64,000 nucleotides of DNA from Hallerella sp963660435 (GCA_963660435.1 CAVKYI010000009.1:1-64000), one strand, 5' to 3'. Positions 34,734 to 43,775 are shown, counted from the stretch's first letter. Notes: generated by a model not told the origin, from the sequence alone. A program made the numbers and translations.

Positions 34734-35948
34734 ATGAAAAAAGGATGGCTAATCATGAGTATCTTCGGATTGACAGCGGCATTTTCCGGGTGCAACACGC
34801 CGGAACAGAACTCGCAAGCCTTTTCCGAGGATGCGGAAATTTACGAAGTTCTCGAAAACATGACCGAACGGGAAGTTCCCAAAAAGACGCCGATCGTCGC
34901 CTCGAAAGAACGCGCCCTGGTCTCGGTCGTATCGCTCACCGTCCAGCAATCGGGAACGCTTCTTGCCGAACAAATCGAGAAAACGCTTGACAAAAAGATT
35001 CTTTCCGCAGAAGAAATTCTCGAAGCCGTTTACCAGTGTGCGCCTTACAGCGGTCTTTCCCGCGCCGCGGACGCCGCCGAAGTGGCAAGAGCCGTTTTCA
35101 AGCGCAAAGGGATTTCCGTCCAGGCAAACCGCCAAACGACCGACGGTTCCGCAGAAAACCGCTTTGAAAAAGGTGTCGATGCGCAGATTTCCCTATTCGG
35201 GGAAAGATTCGAACAGATAAAAAAATCCGGAAAGGATAACGTTCCGCACTCAAACTACTTTCTCGCCACGAACTGTTTCGGCGATTACTACACGCGCAAA
35301 GGTCTCGACCTGAACACCCGGGAACTTCTCACGATGGCGATTCTCGTAAACCTCGGAACGGAACCGCAGCTCAAGTCGCACATCGACGCGAATCTCGCCC
35401 AAGGCCGTTCTCGCGAATACCTCGAGCAGATTATCTACGTCTGCCTTCCTTTCTGCGGATATCCCCGGATGCTGAACGCCCTGGCCTGCCTGAAGGAAGT
35501 CGTCGAAGCGAAGATTGGAACGACTCCGGACAAAGGTCTTGAAAGCCTCGCCAACGCCGAACGGATTTTTCCGCGAGGCGAAAAGAATCCGTTCGGGAAA
35601 TTTTTCAAGGGACAATCCTACCTGCAGCGCCTAAGCGAAAAAGGCCTCTCTGTAGCAAACGTCACATTTGAACCGGGATGCCGCAACAAGTGGCACATTC
35701 ATCACGCCGGCGGACAGCTTCTTATCGTCACCGCAGGCGAAGGATGGCTCCAGTTCGAAGGCGAGCCGGCAACAAGGCTCCGGGCAGGCGACGCCGTGTA
35801 CATTCCAAAAGATGTCAAGCATTGGCACGGAGCGTCAAAGGATTCCTGGTTCGCGCATCTTTCCGTCGAAATTCCCGACCCGACAGCTTCCGGCAAGGGC
35901 AACGAATGGCTCGAAGACGTTTCTGACGAAGATTACAATCGTCTCTAA
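34734..35948 (+). CDS. Lipoprotein with two carboxymuconolactone decarboxylase-like domains and a cupin
   Basis: The 404-residue protein has a lipobox (AFSGCNT, about residues 17-22). Two CMD/AhpD-like helical regions follow (about 55-130 and 165-270; the second has LNTRELLTMAILVNLG). A C-terminal cupin at about 305-390 carries RNKWHIHHAGGQLLIVTAGEG and the second motif AGDAVYIPKDVKHWHGA, with the metal-binding histidines intact. Fusions of CMD and cupin are known; the reaction is unknown but may be a peroxidase or decarboxylase. An exported lipoprotein version is unusual. The gene lies between the two long repeats. Confidence 0.8.
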   Translation: MKKGWLIMSIFGLTAAFSGCNTPEQNSQAFSEDAEIYEVLENMTEREVPKKTPIVASKERALVSVVSLTVQQSGTLLAEQIEKTLDKKILSAEEILEAVYQCAPYSGLSRAADAAEVARAVFKRKGISVQANRQTTDGSAENRFEKGVDAQISLFGERFEQIKKSGKDNVPHSNYFLATNCFGDYYTRKGLDLNTRELLTMAILVNLGTEPQLKSHIDANLAQGRSREYLEQIIYVCLPFCGYPRMLNALACLKEVVEAKIGTTPDKGLESLANAERIFPRGEKNPFGKFFKGQSYLQRLSEKGLSVANVTFEPGCRNKWHIHHAGGQLLIVTAGEGWLQFEGEPATRLRAGDAVYIPKDVKHWHGASKDSWFAHLSVEIPDPTASGKGNEWLEDVSDEDYNRL

Positions 35949-35972
35949 ATTTTTTCAAAAAAGACAGCAGTG

Positions 35973-35999
35973 CGGACCGCTTCGAAACGGTCCGTTTTT
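35973..35999 (+). terminator. Rho-independent terminator after the cupin lipoprotein
   Basis: CGGACCG pairs with CGGTCCG around an eight-base loop, followed by five T residues. It ends 14 bases before the antiporter start. Confidence 0.8.
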
Positions 36000-36013
36000 G
36001 TATCTTTGTAGCA

Positions 36014-37471
36014 ATGCTTTTTCTACTCATCGCCCTGCTGATCGTCGCTTCGATTTTCGCGACAAAAATTTCGGATAAAATCGGAGTTCCGGTTTTGCTG
36101 GTCTTCCTTGCCGTCGGTGTCCTCGTAGGCGCAGACGGGTTGAACCTGGTGCATTTCAACGATGCGAAAGTGACAAAGCAAATCGCCGATATCCTGCTTA
36201 TCTTCATCCTTTTCGACGGCGGGTTTCGAACGACCCGTTCGGATCTGCAGCTCGTTGCGAAACCTAGCATCATCCTCGCGACTTTTGGCGTCGCCGCAAC
36301 GGCTTTTGTTCTAGGCATTTCGATACACTTTATCATGGATTACGACTGGCTCCAGTCGATGATGATTGGTTCCATTATTTCTTCGACCGATGCCGCCGCC
36401 GTCTTTCTCATCACCCGGCAAAACCCGATAAGGAAAAAGCTCGCCGCGACGCTCAATGTCGAAAGCGCGGCGAACGACCCGATGGCGATTCTCCTTACCC
36501 TCGCGTTCGTAGGGAGCCTTTCCTCGGGAGCCGATTCGTCTCCGATTCGCTTTCTCGCTTCGCTTGCCTGGCAATTTTCGGGAGGCATCATTGTCGGTTA
36601 CCTGATTAGCCGCGTCGCCAAGTTTCTTTTCGACCATCTCAAGTCCGAAAATCGCGGGTATTATTACGTTCTCATCATCGGTGCGATTCTTCTCGGCTAC
36701 GGGACAGCCGACGCGATTCGCGCAAACGGCATCATCGCGGTATTCTTTATGGGTTACTGGCTCGGCAATTCAGACTTTGTCGCAAAGCGCGGCGTGAGCA
36801 ACTTTCTCGAAGGAGTTTCCACGTTCTGCAACATGGCGCTCTTCCTGATGCTCGGTCTCCTCGCCTTTCCGCGTAGCTTTGTACACGTCTGGAAAGAAGG
36901 CCTCCTCATTGCCGCCCTCATGATTTTCGTGGCGCGCCCCATCGCTGTCTGGCTTTCGACTTTACCCTTTAAATACACGTCCAAGGAGCGCGGATTCCTT
37001 TGCTGGGGCGGTATCAAGGGAGCGGTGCCGATCGTGCTTGCCACATATCCCGCCGCCTATGGTCTCGATCCGAGCGAATCCGTTTTCAACATCATCTTTT
37101 TCGCGGTTATCGTCAGTTGCCTATTACAGGGAAGCACGCTAGGCGTTCTCGCCCGCAAGCTGAAGCTTTCCGTGCCGAAGTCGCCCGAATCGCCGTTTTC
37201 CATGGAACTCCATTCCGTGAAACGGACCGACATGGACCTCATCGAATTCCAAGTGCTTGCGGATTCCTTCTGCGCCCAAAAGACGATCCAATCATTGAAG
37301 CTCGGTCAAGACATCGTTATCACGTCCATCACGCGGGACGCGAGGATTCTCCCTCCACGCGGCGGTGTCAAATTGCAAGCCGACGACATTCTCTACATTC
37401 TAGTCCCCATTTCCAAGCAGCACGACCTGCTCCAATACCTGGAACAGGGAATCTCCGAAACCGCGAATTAG
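36014..37471 (+). CDS. Potassium/proton antiporter, CPA1 (NhaP2/CvrA) type
   Basis: The 485-residue inner-membrane protein has about 12 hydrophobic segments up to residue 385 and CPA1 motifs such as ADILLIFILFDGGFRT, SSTDAAAVF and NVESAANDPMA (the conserved ND pair). The C-terminal part has an RCK_C/TrkA-C-like ligand domain (LKLGQDIVITSITRDARILPPRGG). It likely exports K+ or Na+ in exchange for protons. No ribosome site is clear, and the terminator of the previous gene is close. Confidence 0.9.
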   Translation: MLFLLIALLIVASIFATKISDKIGVPVLLVFLAVGVLVGADGLNLVHFNDAKVTKQIADILLIFILFDGGFRTTRSDLQLVAKPSIILATFGVAATAFVLGISIHFIMDYDWLQSMMIGSIISSTDAAAVFLITRQNPIRKKLAATLNVESAANDPMAILLTLAFVGSLSSGADSSPIRFLASLAWQFSGGIIVGYLISRVAKFLFDHLKSENRGYYYVLIIGAILLGYGTADAIRANGIIAVFFMGYWLGNSDFVAKRGVSNFLEGVSTFCNMALFLMLGLLAFPRSFVHVWKEGLLIAALMIFVARPIAVWLSTLPFKYTSKERGFLCWGGIKGAVPIVLATYPAAYGLDPSESVFNIIFFAVIVSCLLQGSTLGVLARKLKLSVPKSPESPFSMELHSVKRTDMDLIEFQVLADSFCAQKTIQSLKLGQDIVITSITRDARILPPRGGVKLQADDILYILVPISKQHDLLQYLEQGISETAN

Positions 37472-38003
37472 CCTGTTCAGAACTTAGTTAGGAGATCTTA
37501 GAGCTTAGAAAAGCGAAGCGATCTTCTTTCTCAACTTTAATTCTGGAGGTTCCAAAGGAACCGATAGAATCCATCCCGATGTTCAGAGCCTAGTCGAGAA
37601 AACTTAGAGCTTAGAGTTGCAAAGCGGGCTGTTTCTTTCTGCCGAAAGGCTTTCGACATTACACGTCTAGGATTTTGTCGCCAAGCGAACGGTTTCCGCC
37701 TCTCGGCGGAGGGTGCGCCCGCCTACCCGGCGAGGGGCAAGGTAGGGGGACCTTTCCGAGTTGCGAAGGCCAAGGTCCCCCTTCCTTGCATCCACCCCCA
37801 GGGCCACGCTTTTTTAAAGGTTTCGGTTTACGGTCATTCTGGAGGTTCCAAAGGAACCGATAGAATCCAGCCCGAGCTTTATGGATTCTACCTGCCTGTC
37901 GGCAGACAGGTCGGTCGCACTGCTCCCTCCAGGATGACATTGTAACGAGACGGTTCTCTCGGCCAAGAACCGAGATAGTCGTCAAATATTTAAAACACGA
38001 AAA
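37472..38003. repeat. Intergenic mosaic with long repeat copy 2 (37582-37869)
   Basis: The left end (37473-37540) repeats the CTTAG-type run at 26602-26664. Next is a GGTTCC/GGAACC hairpin module (37547-37574). Then copy 2 of the long repeat carries the imperfect inverted repeat 37738-37754 with 37772-37788 (one mismatch) and lacks the two modules found in copy 1. The CTGCCTGTCGGCAGACAGG palindrome lies at about 37891-37909, and a CTCCCTCCAGGATGAC end near 37921-37938. No gene is seen. Confidence 0.75.
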
Positions 38004-38025
38004 GCCGCCTTGAACGCAAAGCGGC
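38004..38025 (-). terminator. Terminator of rpmB
   Basis: On the minus strand GCCGCTTT pairs with AAGGCGGC (one G-U pair) around a GCGTTC loop, followed by TTTTCGTGTTTT. Confidence 0.85.
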
Positions 38026-38047
38026 ATTCCAAACAAATCCCGGGGAA

Positions 38048-38269
38048 TTAAATTCCGAGTTCCTGAACGACAGCGAAGATGCCGCGCTTCTGGATCGTGC
38101 GAAGACCGGCAGCGCTGACGCGGAGAGTCACCCAGCGATCTTCTTCCGGAACGTAGAAACGCTTCGTTTGAAGATTCGGATACTGCTTCACCAACTTCTT
38201 GCGGTTGGAGTGAGAAACCATGTTGCCGACGAGGGCACCTTTTCCAGAAACTTGACAAATACGGCTCAT
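38048..38269 (-). CDS. rpmB: Ribosomal protein bL28
   Basis: The 73-residue protein has the L28 pattern CQVSGKGALVGNMVSHSNRK at the N-terminus and KRFYVPEEDRWVTLRVSAAGLRTI in the middle. It is part of the 50S subunit. The gene has its own terminator and a possible promoter overlapping the ispH stop. There is no neighbouring rpmG, often found beside it. Confidence 0.96.
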   Translation of the reverse strand: MSRICQVSGKGALVGNMVSHSNRKKLVKQYPNLQTKRFYVPEEDRWVTLRVSAAGLRTIQKRGIFAVVQELGI

Positions 38270-38324
38270 TGTATAAACTCCGTGTTTTTTATGGGCACAA
38301 CATTAGTTAATTTGACGGATTTCG

Positions 38325-39257
38325 TCAAGACACCAACTCCGCCGGCAACGGAAACTTTACCTTTTCCTGCATCGTGACCCAGTTTTCGACCTCGATTCCC
38401 GGATATTTCCGGCGCATCCAGGAAACAACATCCTGTACAAGGTCGTCCGGGGCGCTCGCACCGCTCGAAAGTCCCACCGAATCCACACCGGAAAACCAGG
38501 TCGGATCGATATTTTCCACGCTATCGATTAGCCGCGAGGGAATCCCATGTTCCACACCCAGTTCCGCAAGGCGGCTTGAATTCGACGAATTCTGCGACCC
38601 CACGACAAGCAGGAACTGCACCTTGTCACAAAGCGAAGCGACCGTTCCCTGGCGGTTTCCCGTCGCATAGCAGATATCGCCGCGCGCCGGTCCTTCGATA
38701 TCCGGAAAAGCCTCGTGCAAGGCTTCGATCACTCCCTTCGTCTCCGAGGCGGAAAGCGTCGTCTGGGTGATGTAGGCGAGTTTCGTCCCAACCGGGAAAC
38801 GCAGTCTTTTCACGTCTTCCGCATTCCGGATAAGCGTCATGGAGCCTTCGGACAGTTGCCCGAGATGCCCTTCGACTTCGGCATGTCCCGCATGGCCGAT
38901 CAGGATCACGTGCTTCCCTTCGGCATGGTGTCGCTTTGCGCTCATGTGGACGCGCTGGACCAGCGGGCATGTCGCGTCGAGGATGTGCAAATTTCGCGAT
39001 CGAGCCTCGTTGTACACTTTTTCGGGAACCCCGTGTGCCGAAAAGACGACGGTCGCCCCTTCGGGAACATCTTTCAGGTCTTCGACAAAGACGGCGCCCT
39101 GTTCCCGAAAACGGCTCACGACAAAAGCGTTGTGCACGATTTCATGGCGCACGTAAATCGGCGCTCCGTACTTTTCGAGAGCTTTCGAAACGACGTGCAG
39201 AGCGCGATCCACTCCGGCGCAAAAGCCTCTCGGACTAGCCAAGTAAAGTTTTTTCAT
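38325..39257 (-). CDS. ispH: 4-hydroxy-3-methylbut-2-enyl diphosphate reductase
   Basis: IspH performs the last step of the MEP isoprenoid pathway with an iron-sulfur cluster. Key motifs are SPRGFCAGVDRAL (cluster cysteine 1), HEIVHN, SAHGV, DATCPLV (cysteine 2), GHAGHAEVEG, TQTTLS, DICYATGNRQ (cysteine 3) and SQNSSNSSRL. At 310 residues it is full length. The ATG at 39257 overlaps the waaA stop by four bases (ATGA). It is the last gene of an operon with envelope functions, which fits since isoprenoids feed the lipid carriers of wall and LPS synthesis. Confidence 0.97.
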   Translation of the reverse strand: MKKLYLASPRGFCAGVDRALHVVSKALEKYGAPIYVRHEIVHNAFVVSRFREQGAVFVEDLKDVPEGATVVFSAHGVPEKVYNEARSRNLHILDATCPLVQRVHMSAKRHHAEGKHVILIGHAGHAEVEGHLGQLSEGSMTLIRNAEDVKRLRFPVGTKLAYITQTTLSASETKGVIEALHEAFPDIEGPARGDICYATGNRQGTVASLCDKVQFLLVVGSQNSSNSSRLAELGVEHGIPSRLIDSVENIDPTWFSGVDSVGLSSGASAPDDLVQDVVSWMRRKYPGIEVENWVTMQEKVKFPLPAELVS

Positions 39258-40492
39258 TTTGAAGTTTCCATCTGACTTGATTTTGTACAATCGCATGGGA
39301 AAGAGGCATTTCGCCCGATGACCGTTTCGACAAAGCGCCTGAACGCTTCATAGGAGGCAAGAACCCTTTCCCGTTCCCTCGAAAGCGCGCGTTCGACATC
39401 TTCGGTCGAGGAAATTTTTCGATTCGGGTATTCGGACGGTTTCCGTATCTGGAAAAGAGCCTTTTCGCGAAGCAGCGAGCGAACCGCATCCCGCTGTCCT
39501 CGAAAATACGGGCCGATGCAGGTCGGAACGTTCATTCGTAACGGTTCCCAGAAATCGTGAACGCCTAGGGTCCGCACAAACGAACCTCCGACAACCACCG
39601 ACCGGGAAACTCGCAACACTTCGGAAGTCTTGCCGTAAGTCGTCACCAGGGAGACCGCGCCGCATTTCACGGCGGGCCAAGAAAGCATCGGGACGTTGCG
39701 CCGAGAAAGCGCTCTGCGAAACTCCGGAATTTCCGTTGCGAATCGCGGAGCGACCGCCACGGCCTCTCCCGCGGAAACGGCAAGCGCAGCCATTTCCACA
39801 AGAGCCTTGAGTTCTTCACGGTGAAACGACAGAAACGCCGTATCGACCGGAGTTTCATCCCTGTTCGGACATTTTACGTTGGACTTCGCCCATGGCAAAA
39901 GCTTCCAGTCGCCACCGACAATCGCCTTGGCGGCAAACAGATAGTCTCCCGCCGCCATAAACCGAGCAAGGTCTGCCGCGGTCTGCATCGACACAAAGCC
40001 GATTCCACCAAACGATTCCGCAGAGAGGCAGCGATAAAAACGCCCGGAAACAAGGGCTACCGAAGGGATCTCGAACCGCCGACGCATCGCCGACAGGAAT
40101 CCGGGCCAAAGTTCGTTTTCTGCAAGGACAAGCAGGAGCGGTTTCGCCGTTTCCAGGAAGCGTTTCATCCCTCTCGGCGTATCTAACGGGGCGATCGAAA
40201 CGGCAATGCCGCATGAGGCGGCAAGCGGTTTCAGGAAAGATTCCACTTCGACTTTCTGCGTCGTAATCAGAATCGGCGGCAAGTTCGGAATTTCTTCGAG
40301 CAAAATCTTGGCAAGACCGAGAAGCATCTTGCATTCCCCAAGGCTTGCCCCATGCATCCACAGGCACGGACCTTCCGCAAACGGTCCGTCCAGACGGTTT
40401 TCGATCCGAAACCTTTCATCCAGCGGAGCGATCTTGCTTGCCATGCGAGCCACGACTCCGAGAACGTTTCGAACAATTTCCAGACCGATCAT
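39254..40492 (-). CDS. waaA: 3-deoxy-D-manno-octulosonic acid (KDO) transferase
   Basis: The 412-residue protein follows the GT-B/KdtA layout: an N-terminal segment with CLWMHGASLGE near residue 45, TTQKVEVE, LLLVLAENELWPGFL near 120, then a C-terminal domain with TTYGKTSEVLRVS and VVGGSFVRTLGVHDFWEPL near 310-330. It transfers KDO from CMP-KDO to the lipid A precursor at the inner membrane, proof of an LPS-bearing envelope. The sequence diverges from the E. coli enzyme. It ends overlapping ispH and starts seven bases after the methyltransferase-like gene. Confidence 0.9.
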   Translation of the reverse strand: MIGLEIVRNVLGVVARMASKIAPLDERFRIENRLDGPFAEGPCLWMHGASLGECKMLLGLAKILLEEIPNLPPILITTQKVEVESFLKPLAASCGIAVSIAPLDTPRGMKRFLETAKPLLLVLAENELWPGFLSAMRRRFEIPSVALVSGRFYRCLSAESFGGIGFVSMQTAADLARFMAAGDYLFAAKAIVGGDWKLLPWAKSNVKCPNRDETPVDTAFLSFHREELKALVEMAALAVSAGEAVAVAPRFATEIPEFRRALSRRNVPMLSWPAVKCGAVSLVTTYGKTSEVLRVSRSVVVGGSFVRTLGVHDFWEPLRMNVPTCIGPYFRGQRDAVRSLLREKALFQIRKPSEYPNRKISSTEDVERALSRERERVLASYEAFRRFVETVIGRNASFPCDCTKSSQMETSK

Positions 40493-40499
40493 GGGGACC

Positions 40500-41084
40500 T
40501 TAAAGATTCAGCGCGAAGGGCAAATCCAGATGCCGACGCGACACGAGTAGAAATGTATAAAACAAAAGCCAGAACCATGTCCAGCGATCGCTCCAAAATG
40601 CGCACAGGACATTCCTTTTTTCGCCGGAGCAAGCTTCCACGTCCCCGGCTTTTCCATTCGGAAAGAACATCGGCGTTTTCCGTTTCCAGAGCAAGAAAGC
40701 TTTTCCAAAATTTTCAAGAAGAAACGCGTCCTCGGATTTAGCGAGAGCAATTACAAACAGGACGATAGCCAGGGCCAAAACGAGAGACACCTCGCAGACT
40801 CCGAGATGGAACAGGATGAACGCAAGGCAAAGGCAAAGATTCGACAGATACAGCGGATGCCGCACTTTCGAATAGATTCCGGATGTCACGAGTTTCGGAG
40901 CGGACTTTTCCTTTCCGCGCGAATGTTCCCCGATAACGCGACGCGCCTCGATCCGCAAGACCGCACCGAGAAACGCAAGACATATCGCCGACAGGGGAAT
41001 TCTTTCCGCGGAACACGGGAAGAGCCAAAGGAAAAGCGCGAGACATCCCAGAACCTCTCCGCGAAACCGATAGAGCCATTTCAT
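40500..41084 (-). CDS. Isoprenylcysteine/phospholipid methyltransferase-family membrane protein
   Basis: The 194-residue integral membrane protein has about five hydrophobic segments and the diagnostic block LVTSGIYSKVRHPLYLSNL followed by a downstream charged turn (AKSEDAFLLENFG), as in ICMT/PEMT-like methyltransferases that use AdoMet. Its substrate is unknown; between an ABC exporter and KDO transferase it could methylate a lipid or sugar. The start overlaps the ABC gene stop by four bases (ATGA). Confidence 0.8.
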   Translation of the reverse strand: MKWLYRFRGEVLGCLALFLWLFPCSAERIPLSAICLAFLGAVLRIEARRVIGEHSRGKEKSAPKLVTSGIYSKVRHPLYLSNLCLCLAFILFHLGVCEVSLVLALAIVLFVIALAKSEDAFLLENFGKAFLLWKRKTPMFFPNGKAGDVEACSGEKRNVLCAFWSDRWTWFWLLFYTFLLVSRRHLDLPFALNL

Positions 41085-42649
41085 CGCAAGGCCTCCAGCG
41101 AGGAAAAATCCAGAGTTTCGAACCGACCTTTCAAATCGCCATCGACCGGTTCATGCGACGCGAGAAAAATCCACTTTCCATAAAATTCCGCACAATCCAG
41201 GAAACAGCGCAGAATCGGCTCCCGTTCCCGTTCGGCGATAAAGGCGAAGGGCTCGTCGAGCAAAAGCACTTGCGCCGGGGACGAAAGCGCCCACAAGAGA
41301 GCGACCTTCGCCCGCTCGCCACCGGAAAGTCCTCGTTTTTCGAGAAGCCGCGCCGCGGACAGCGAATTCATCGCTTTCAAGAAGGCGTCATCGTCGCGAA
41401 GCGTACGTATTCGCCGAAAAAGGATTTCCCTGTCCGGCAAGACCAGATCCTGCGAAACGAGAAATATCCCTCGTTCCACAAGCATCTCGGGCAAGAGAAT
41501 CTTTCCGGAAAGAGGTTCTTCCAGTCCGGCGACAAGCCGCAAGAGCGTCGATTTGCCGCAACCGTTCGGGCCCTGCAGGAAAATCGGGCGCTCGGGGAAA
41601 AGCCGCAAGTTCAGGTTTTCGAAAACAGGATTACCTTGCGCGAAATTCCCATAGGAAAAACGGACATTCGAAAAGACGAGAGCGCGTTCCTTCGTAATGT
41701 CTCTTTTTCTCTTTCGCGGTTCCCTTTCCAAGCTTCGAAGCGCATTCTGCGCGCTTTTCGCAAGTCGAATCTGGGGAAGCAGCCGAGAGCACTCCTTGAC
41801 AGGCTTGTAGCAAAGGAACAGGGCGGAACAGTACAGAACAAGCCCTTCCGCATCCAGGCGCCCCGAAAGGATCATCCAGCCGCAAAAAGCGAGGACCAAT
41901 ACGACGGCAAGCAGGGAAAAGGCTTCCATTCCTTGCGAAAGCGCCACTTTCCGCTGTCCAACGCCAAGTCCGGAAGCAAATACCGATCGAATCGAAGCGC
42001 GAACACTTTTCCCGACCTGCGAAAGCTCCTCCTCGGAACTCCACAGTCTGTAAAAACGCTTCGCCTCTTCCACTTCGGACCGGAGCTTTCCCCGAAACGC
42101 CATTTCCCCTTCCACCGACGGCTTTAGCCCGTGCAGTTTTCTCTGCACATAGGAAACGATCGGAAGCACGACAAGCAATACCGCAAGCGTGAGCCCCGGA
42201 GAAATGAAGAAAAGCACCGGCAAGAAGACAAGAAGCTGCAATACCGCCTGCAGAGCGAGCATCAGGGATTCCGCGCTAAAACCCACGACGTGCACCGCAT
42301 CGTATGCGACCATCAAGCGTTCTCCGTTTCCTTCTTCATGAAAAAAACTTGGCGCAAGCGTCCGCAACCGACGCGCAAACCACAGAAGAAGACCCGTTTC
42401 CAGATGCCGGCACATCCTTTCGATCGAAACGCCGCGCAGATAGGAAAGCCCCCACCGCAAAACGACAAGCAGGATTGTCCCGACGAGCCAAAAGGCGAGA
42501 GGAAATTCCACCTTCTTCCCGAGAATTTCCATGAACAGGCGAATCGCGCCCAAAAGCGCCGCATCGGCAAGGCTCGCAAGCAAGACAAGCGGAAACAGGC
42601 GAAAAAAAGCCTTGCGGAGATTCCTTTTCAGCCAACCGGATGGATTCAT
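41081..42649 (-). CDS. ABC exporter half-transporter (fused membrane and ATPase domains)
   Basis: The 522-residue protein has six predicted membrane segments up to about residue 285 and an ABC ATPase from about 330: Walker A GPNGCGKST, signature LSGGERAKVAL, Walker B VLLLDEP. The D-loop is unusual (AFIAERE where most have SALD), so dimer-dependent catalysis may differ. The membrane region is ABCB/CydCD-like. It may move a lipid or small molecule; the downstream waaA and ispH suggest an envelope lipid. It starts at ATG 42649, with GTG 42655 possible and no ribosome site visible. Confidence 0.85.
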   Translation of the reverse strand: MNPSGWLKRNLRKAFFRLFPLVLLASLADAALLGAIRLFMEILGKKVEFPLAFWLVGTILLVVLRWGLSYLRGVSIERMCRHLETGLLLWFARRLRTLAPSFFHEEGNGERLMVAYDAVHVVGFSAESLMLALQAVLQLLVFLPVLFFISPGLTLAVLLVVLPIVSYVQRKLHGLKPSVEGEMAFRGKLRSEVEEAKRFYRLWSSEEELSQVGKSVRASIRSVFASGLGVGQRKVALSQGMEAFSLLAVVLVLAFCGWMILSGRLDAEGLVLYCSALFLCYKPVKECSRLLPQIRLAKSAQNALRSLEREPRKRKRDITKERALVFSNVRFSYGNFAQGNPVFENLNLRLFPERPIFLQGPNGCGKSTLLRLVAGLEEPLSGKILLPEMLVERGIFLVSQDLVLPDREILFRRIRTLRDDDAFLKAMNSLSAARLLEKRGLSGGERAKVALLWALSSPAQVLLLDEPFAFIAEREREPILRCFLDCAEFYGKWIFLASHEPVDGDLKGRFETLDFSSLEALR

Positions 42650-42682
42650 GGCCACTAAAAATAGAATTTTAAAATTTTCCCC

Positions 42683-42710
42683 TTGACTAACGCAAATAGT
42701 TTCCTATATT
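42683..42710 (+). promoter_or_regulatory. Promoter of tRNA-Glu
   Basis: TTGACT (42683-42688), 16 bases and TATATT (42705-42710) lie 17 bases before the tRNA. Confidence 0.8.
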
Positions 42711-42727
42711 TGGCACATCTAAGCGAT

Positions 42728-42800
42728 GCCCCTATCGTCTAGAGGCCTAGGACATGGGATTTTCATTCCCAGAACATGGGTTCGAATCCCGTTGGGGGTA
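42728..42800 (+). tRNA. tRNA-Glu (TTC)
   Basis: This is a full 73-nt cloverleaf. The D-arm resembles E. coli tRNA-Glu (TCGTCTAGAGGCCTAGGACA). The anticodon stem TGGGA/TCCCA holds a loop with anticodon TTC, and the T-arm is ATGGG/CCCGT with TTCGAAT. The terminal pair appears as G1-T72 and the discriminator as A. CCA is not encoded. Confidence 0.95.
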
Positions 42801-42801
42801 T

Positions 42802-42836
42802 AAAAAAGTTCGTTGCAAGCGCAGCGAACTTTTTTG
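42802..42836 (+). terminator. Terminator of tRNA-Glu
   Basis: AAAAAGTTCGTTGC pairs with GCAGCGAACTTTTT around an AAGC loop, ending in a T-run. Confidence 0.85.
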
Positions 42837-42874
42837 TCTTTTCGGACAAGGCTTTTCCAAAAAAAAGCGATTGC

Positions 42875-43621
42875 CTACTTCATCTTTTCCCGAATCTTTT
42901 TTTTCAAATCCTTCAGCTTCCAACGGGTCCGCTTGTCCTCTACGAGGAAATCCGTGCGGACGCCCCGATCCAAGGCGTCATTCACGTATTTCAACGCTTC
43001 GTCGTAACGCTTCTGGTCAAAGCGAAGCTCCGCGAGAAAGAGCATCGTGTTGATATCCTTCGGGTTTTCTTCGTGCGCCATCAGCAGATACTTTTCGGCG
43101 AGTTTCTTGTCCGGCCAGTTCAGGAAGATGGGAATATAGGGCAAGAGCTGGTGCGCGCGACCGAGGAACTGGTAATTCTTCGCTTCGAGCGAAAGGTCCC
43201 GAACCTTGGCCGCCGCCCCTTCCTTGACAGCCTGGAAAGCTCCGTATTCGTTCGCCCAGAGAGAGAGATTCTGCGCATACAGCGATGTTATCTTCGGATT
43301 GTTCGGAAACTTCGCATGCATTTCTTCGCCGAACTTCTTCGATTCGGCAAACAGCTTCAAGCGAGCCTTGTGGTCAAACACCACGTGGCAACCCTTGAAA
43401 TAATAGGCATAGAGCAATCTTTCCGCGACGATTTCCTCGACAGCGGAATCCTTTAGAGCGCGCTTGTAGGCGAGAATCATCTTTTCGACGACTGCGGAAT
43501 CCGCATGGTCGTTTTTCGAACGAAGCGCCCGGTTTTCGAACCAGTAGTTGCCGCTATCCAAGTCGCTATTTGCCAAGGCAAGGCCCAACGACAAAAGCAC
43601 GGGGAACGCGAAGCGAAACAT
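42875..43621 (-). CDS. Exported helical-repeat (TPR-like) protein
   Basis: The 248-residue protein has a signal peptide (FRFAFPVLLSLGLALA) and helical pairs resembling TPR/TatT-like repeats: FAESKKFGEEMHAKFPNNPKI, YLLMAHEENPKDINTMLFLA and AELRFDQKRYDEALKYVN. The C-terminus is highly basic (KLKDLKKKIREKMK). It probably serves as a periplasmic scaffold; the partner is unknown. It is separated from the small ORF by ten bases and likely shares its message. Confidence 0.65.
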   Translation of the reverse strand: MFRFAFPVLLSLGLALANSDLDSGNYWFENRALRSKNDHADSAVVEKMILAYKRALKDSAVEEIVAERLLYAYYFKGCHVVFDHKARLKLFAESKKFGEEMHAKFPNNPKITSLYAQNLSLWANEYGAFQAVKEGAAAKVRDLSLEAKNYQFLGRAHQLLPYIPIFLNWPDKKLAEKYLLMAHEENPKDINTMLFLAELRFDQKRYDEALKYVNDALDRGVRTDFLVEDKRTRWKLKDLKKKIREKMK

Positions 43622-43631
43622 TTTCTTCAGG

Positions 43632-43775
43632 TCAGATTTTCCACGTCTGGAGAAGTCGATTTACGGCGGCGATTCGCGCTTTTTCTTCTTCTATTCCATG
43701 GAATGCCTTGAAAAGAAGGTTGCGATATTCCATAAGCGCAGTACGAATGATGACTTTTTCTTCTTTTGTAAGCAT
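43632..43775 (-). CDS. Small 47-residue ORF
   Basis: The minus-strand frame starts MLTKEEKVIIRTALMEYR and ends TWKI with TGA at 43632. It fills the gap between the phosphofructokinase and TPR genes exactly. The amino-acid pattern is one amphipathic charged helix pair with normal codon use, not random. A -35 TTGACC (43806-43811) lies upstream, with a CTTATAT-like -10; no clear ribosome site. Function is unknown and confidence moderate. Confidence 0.5.
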   Translation of the reverse strand: MLTKEEKVIIRTALMEYRNLLFKAFHGIEEEKARIAAVNRLLQTWKI

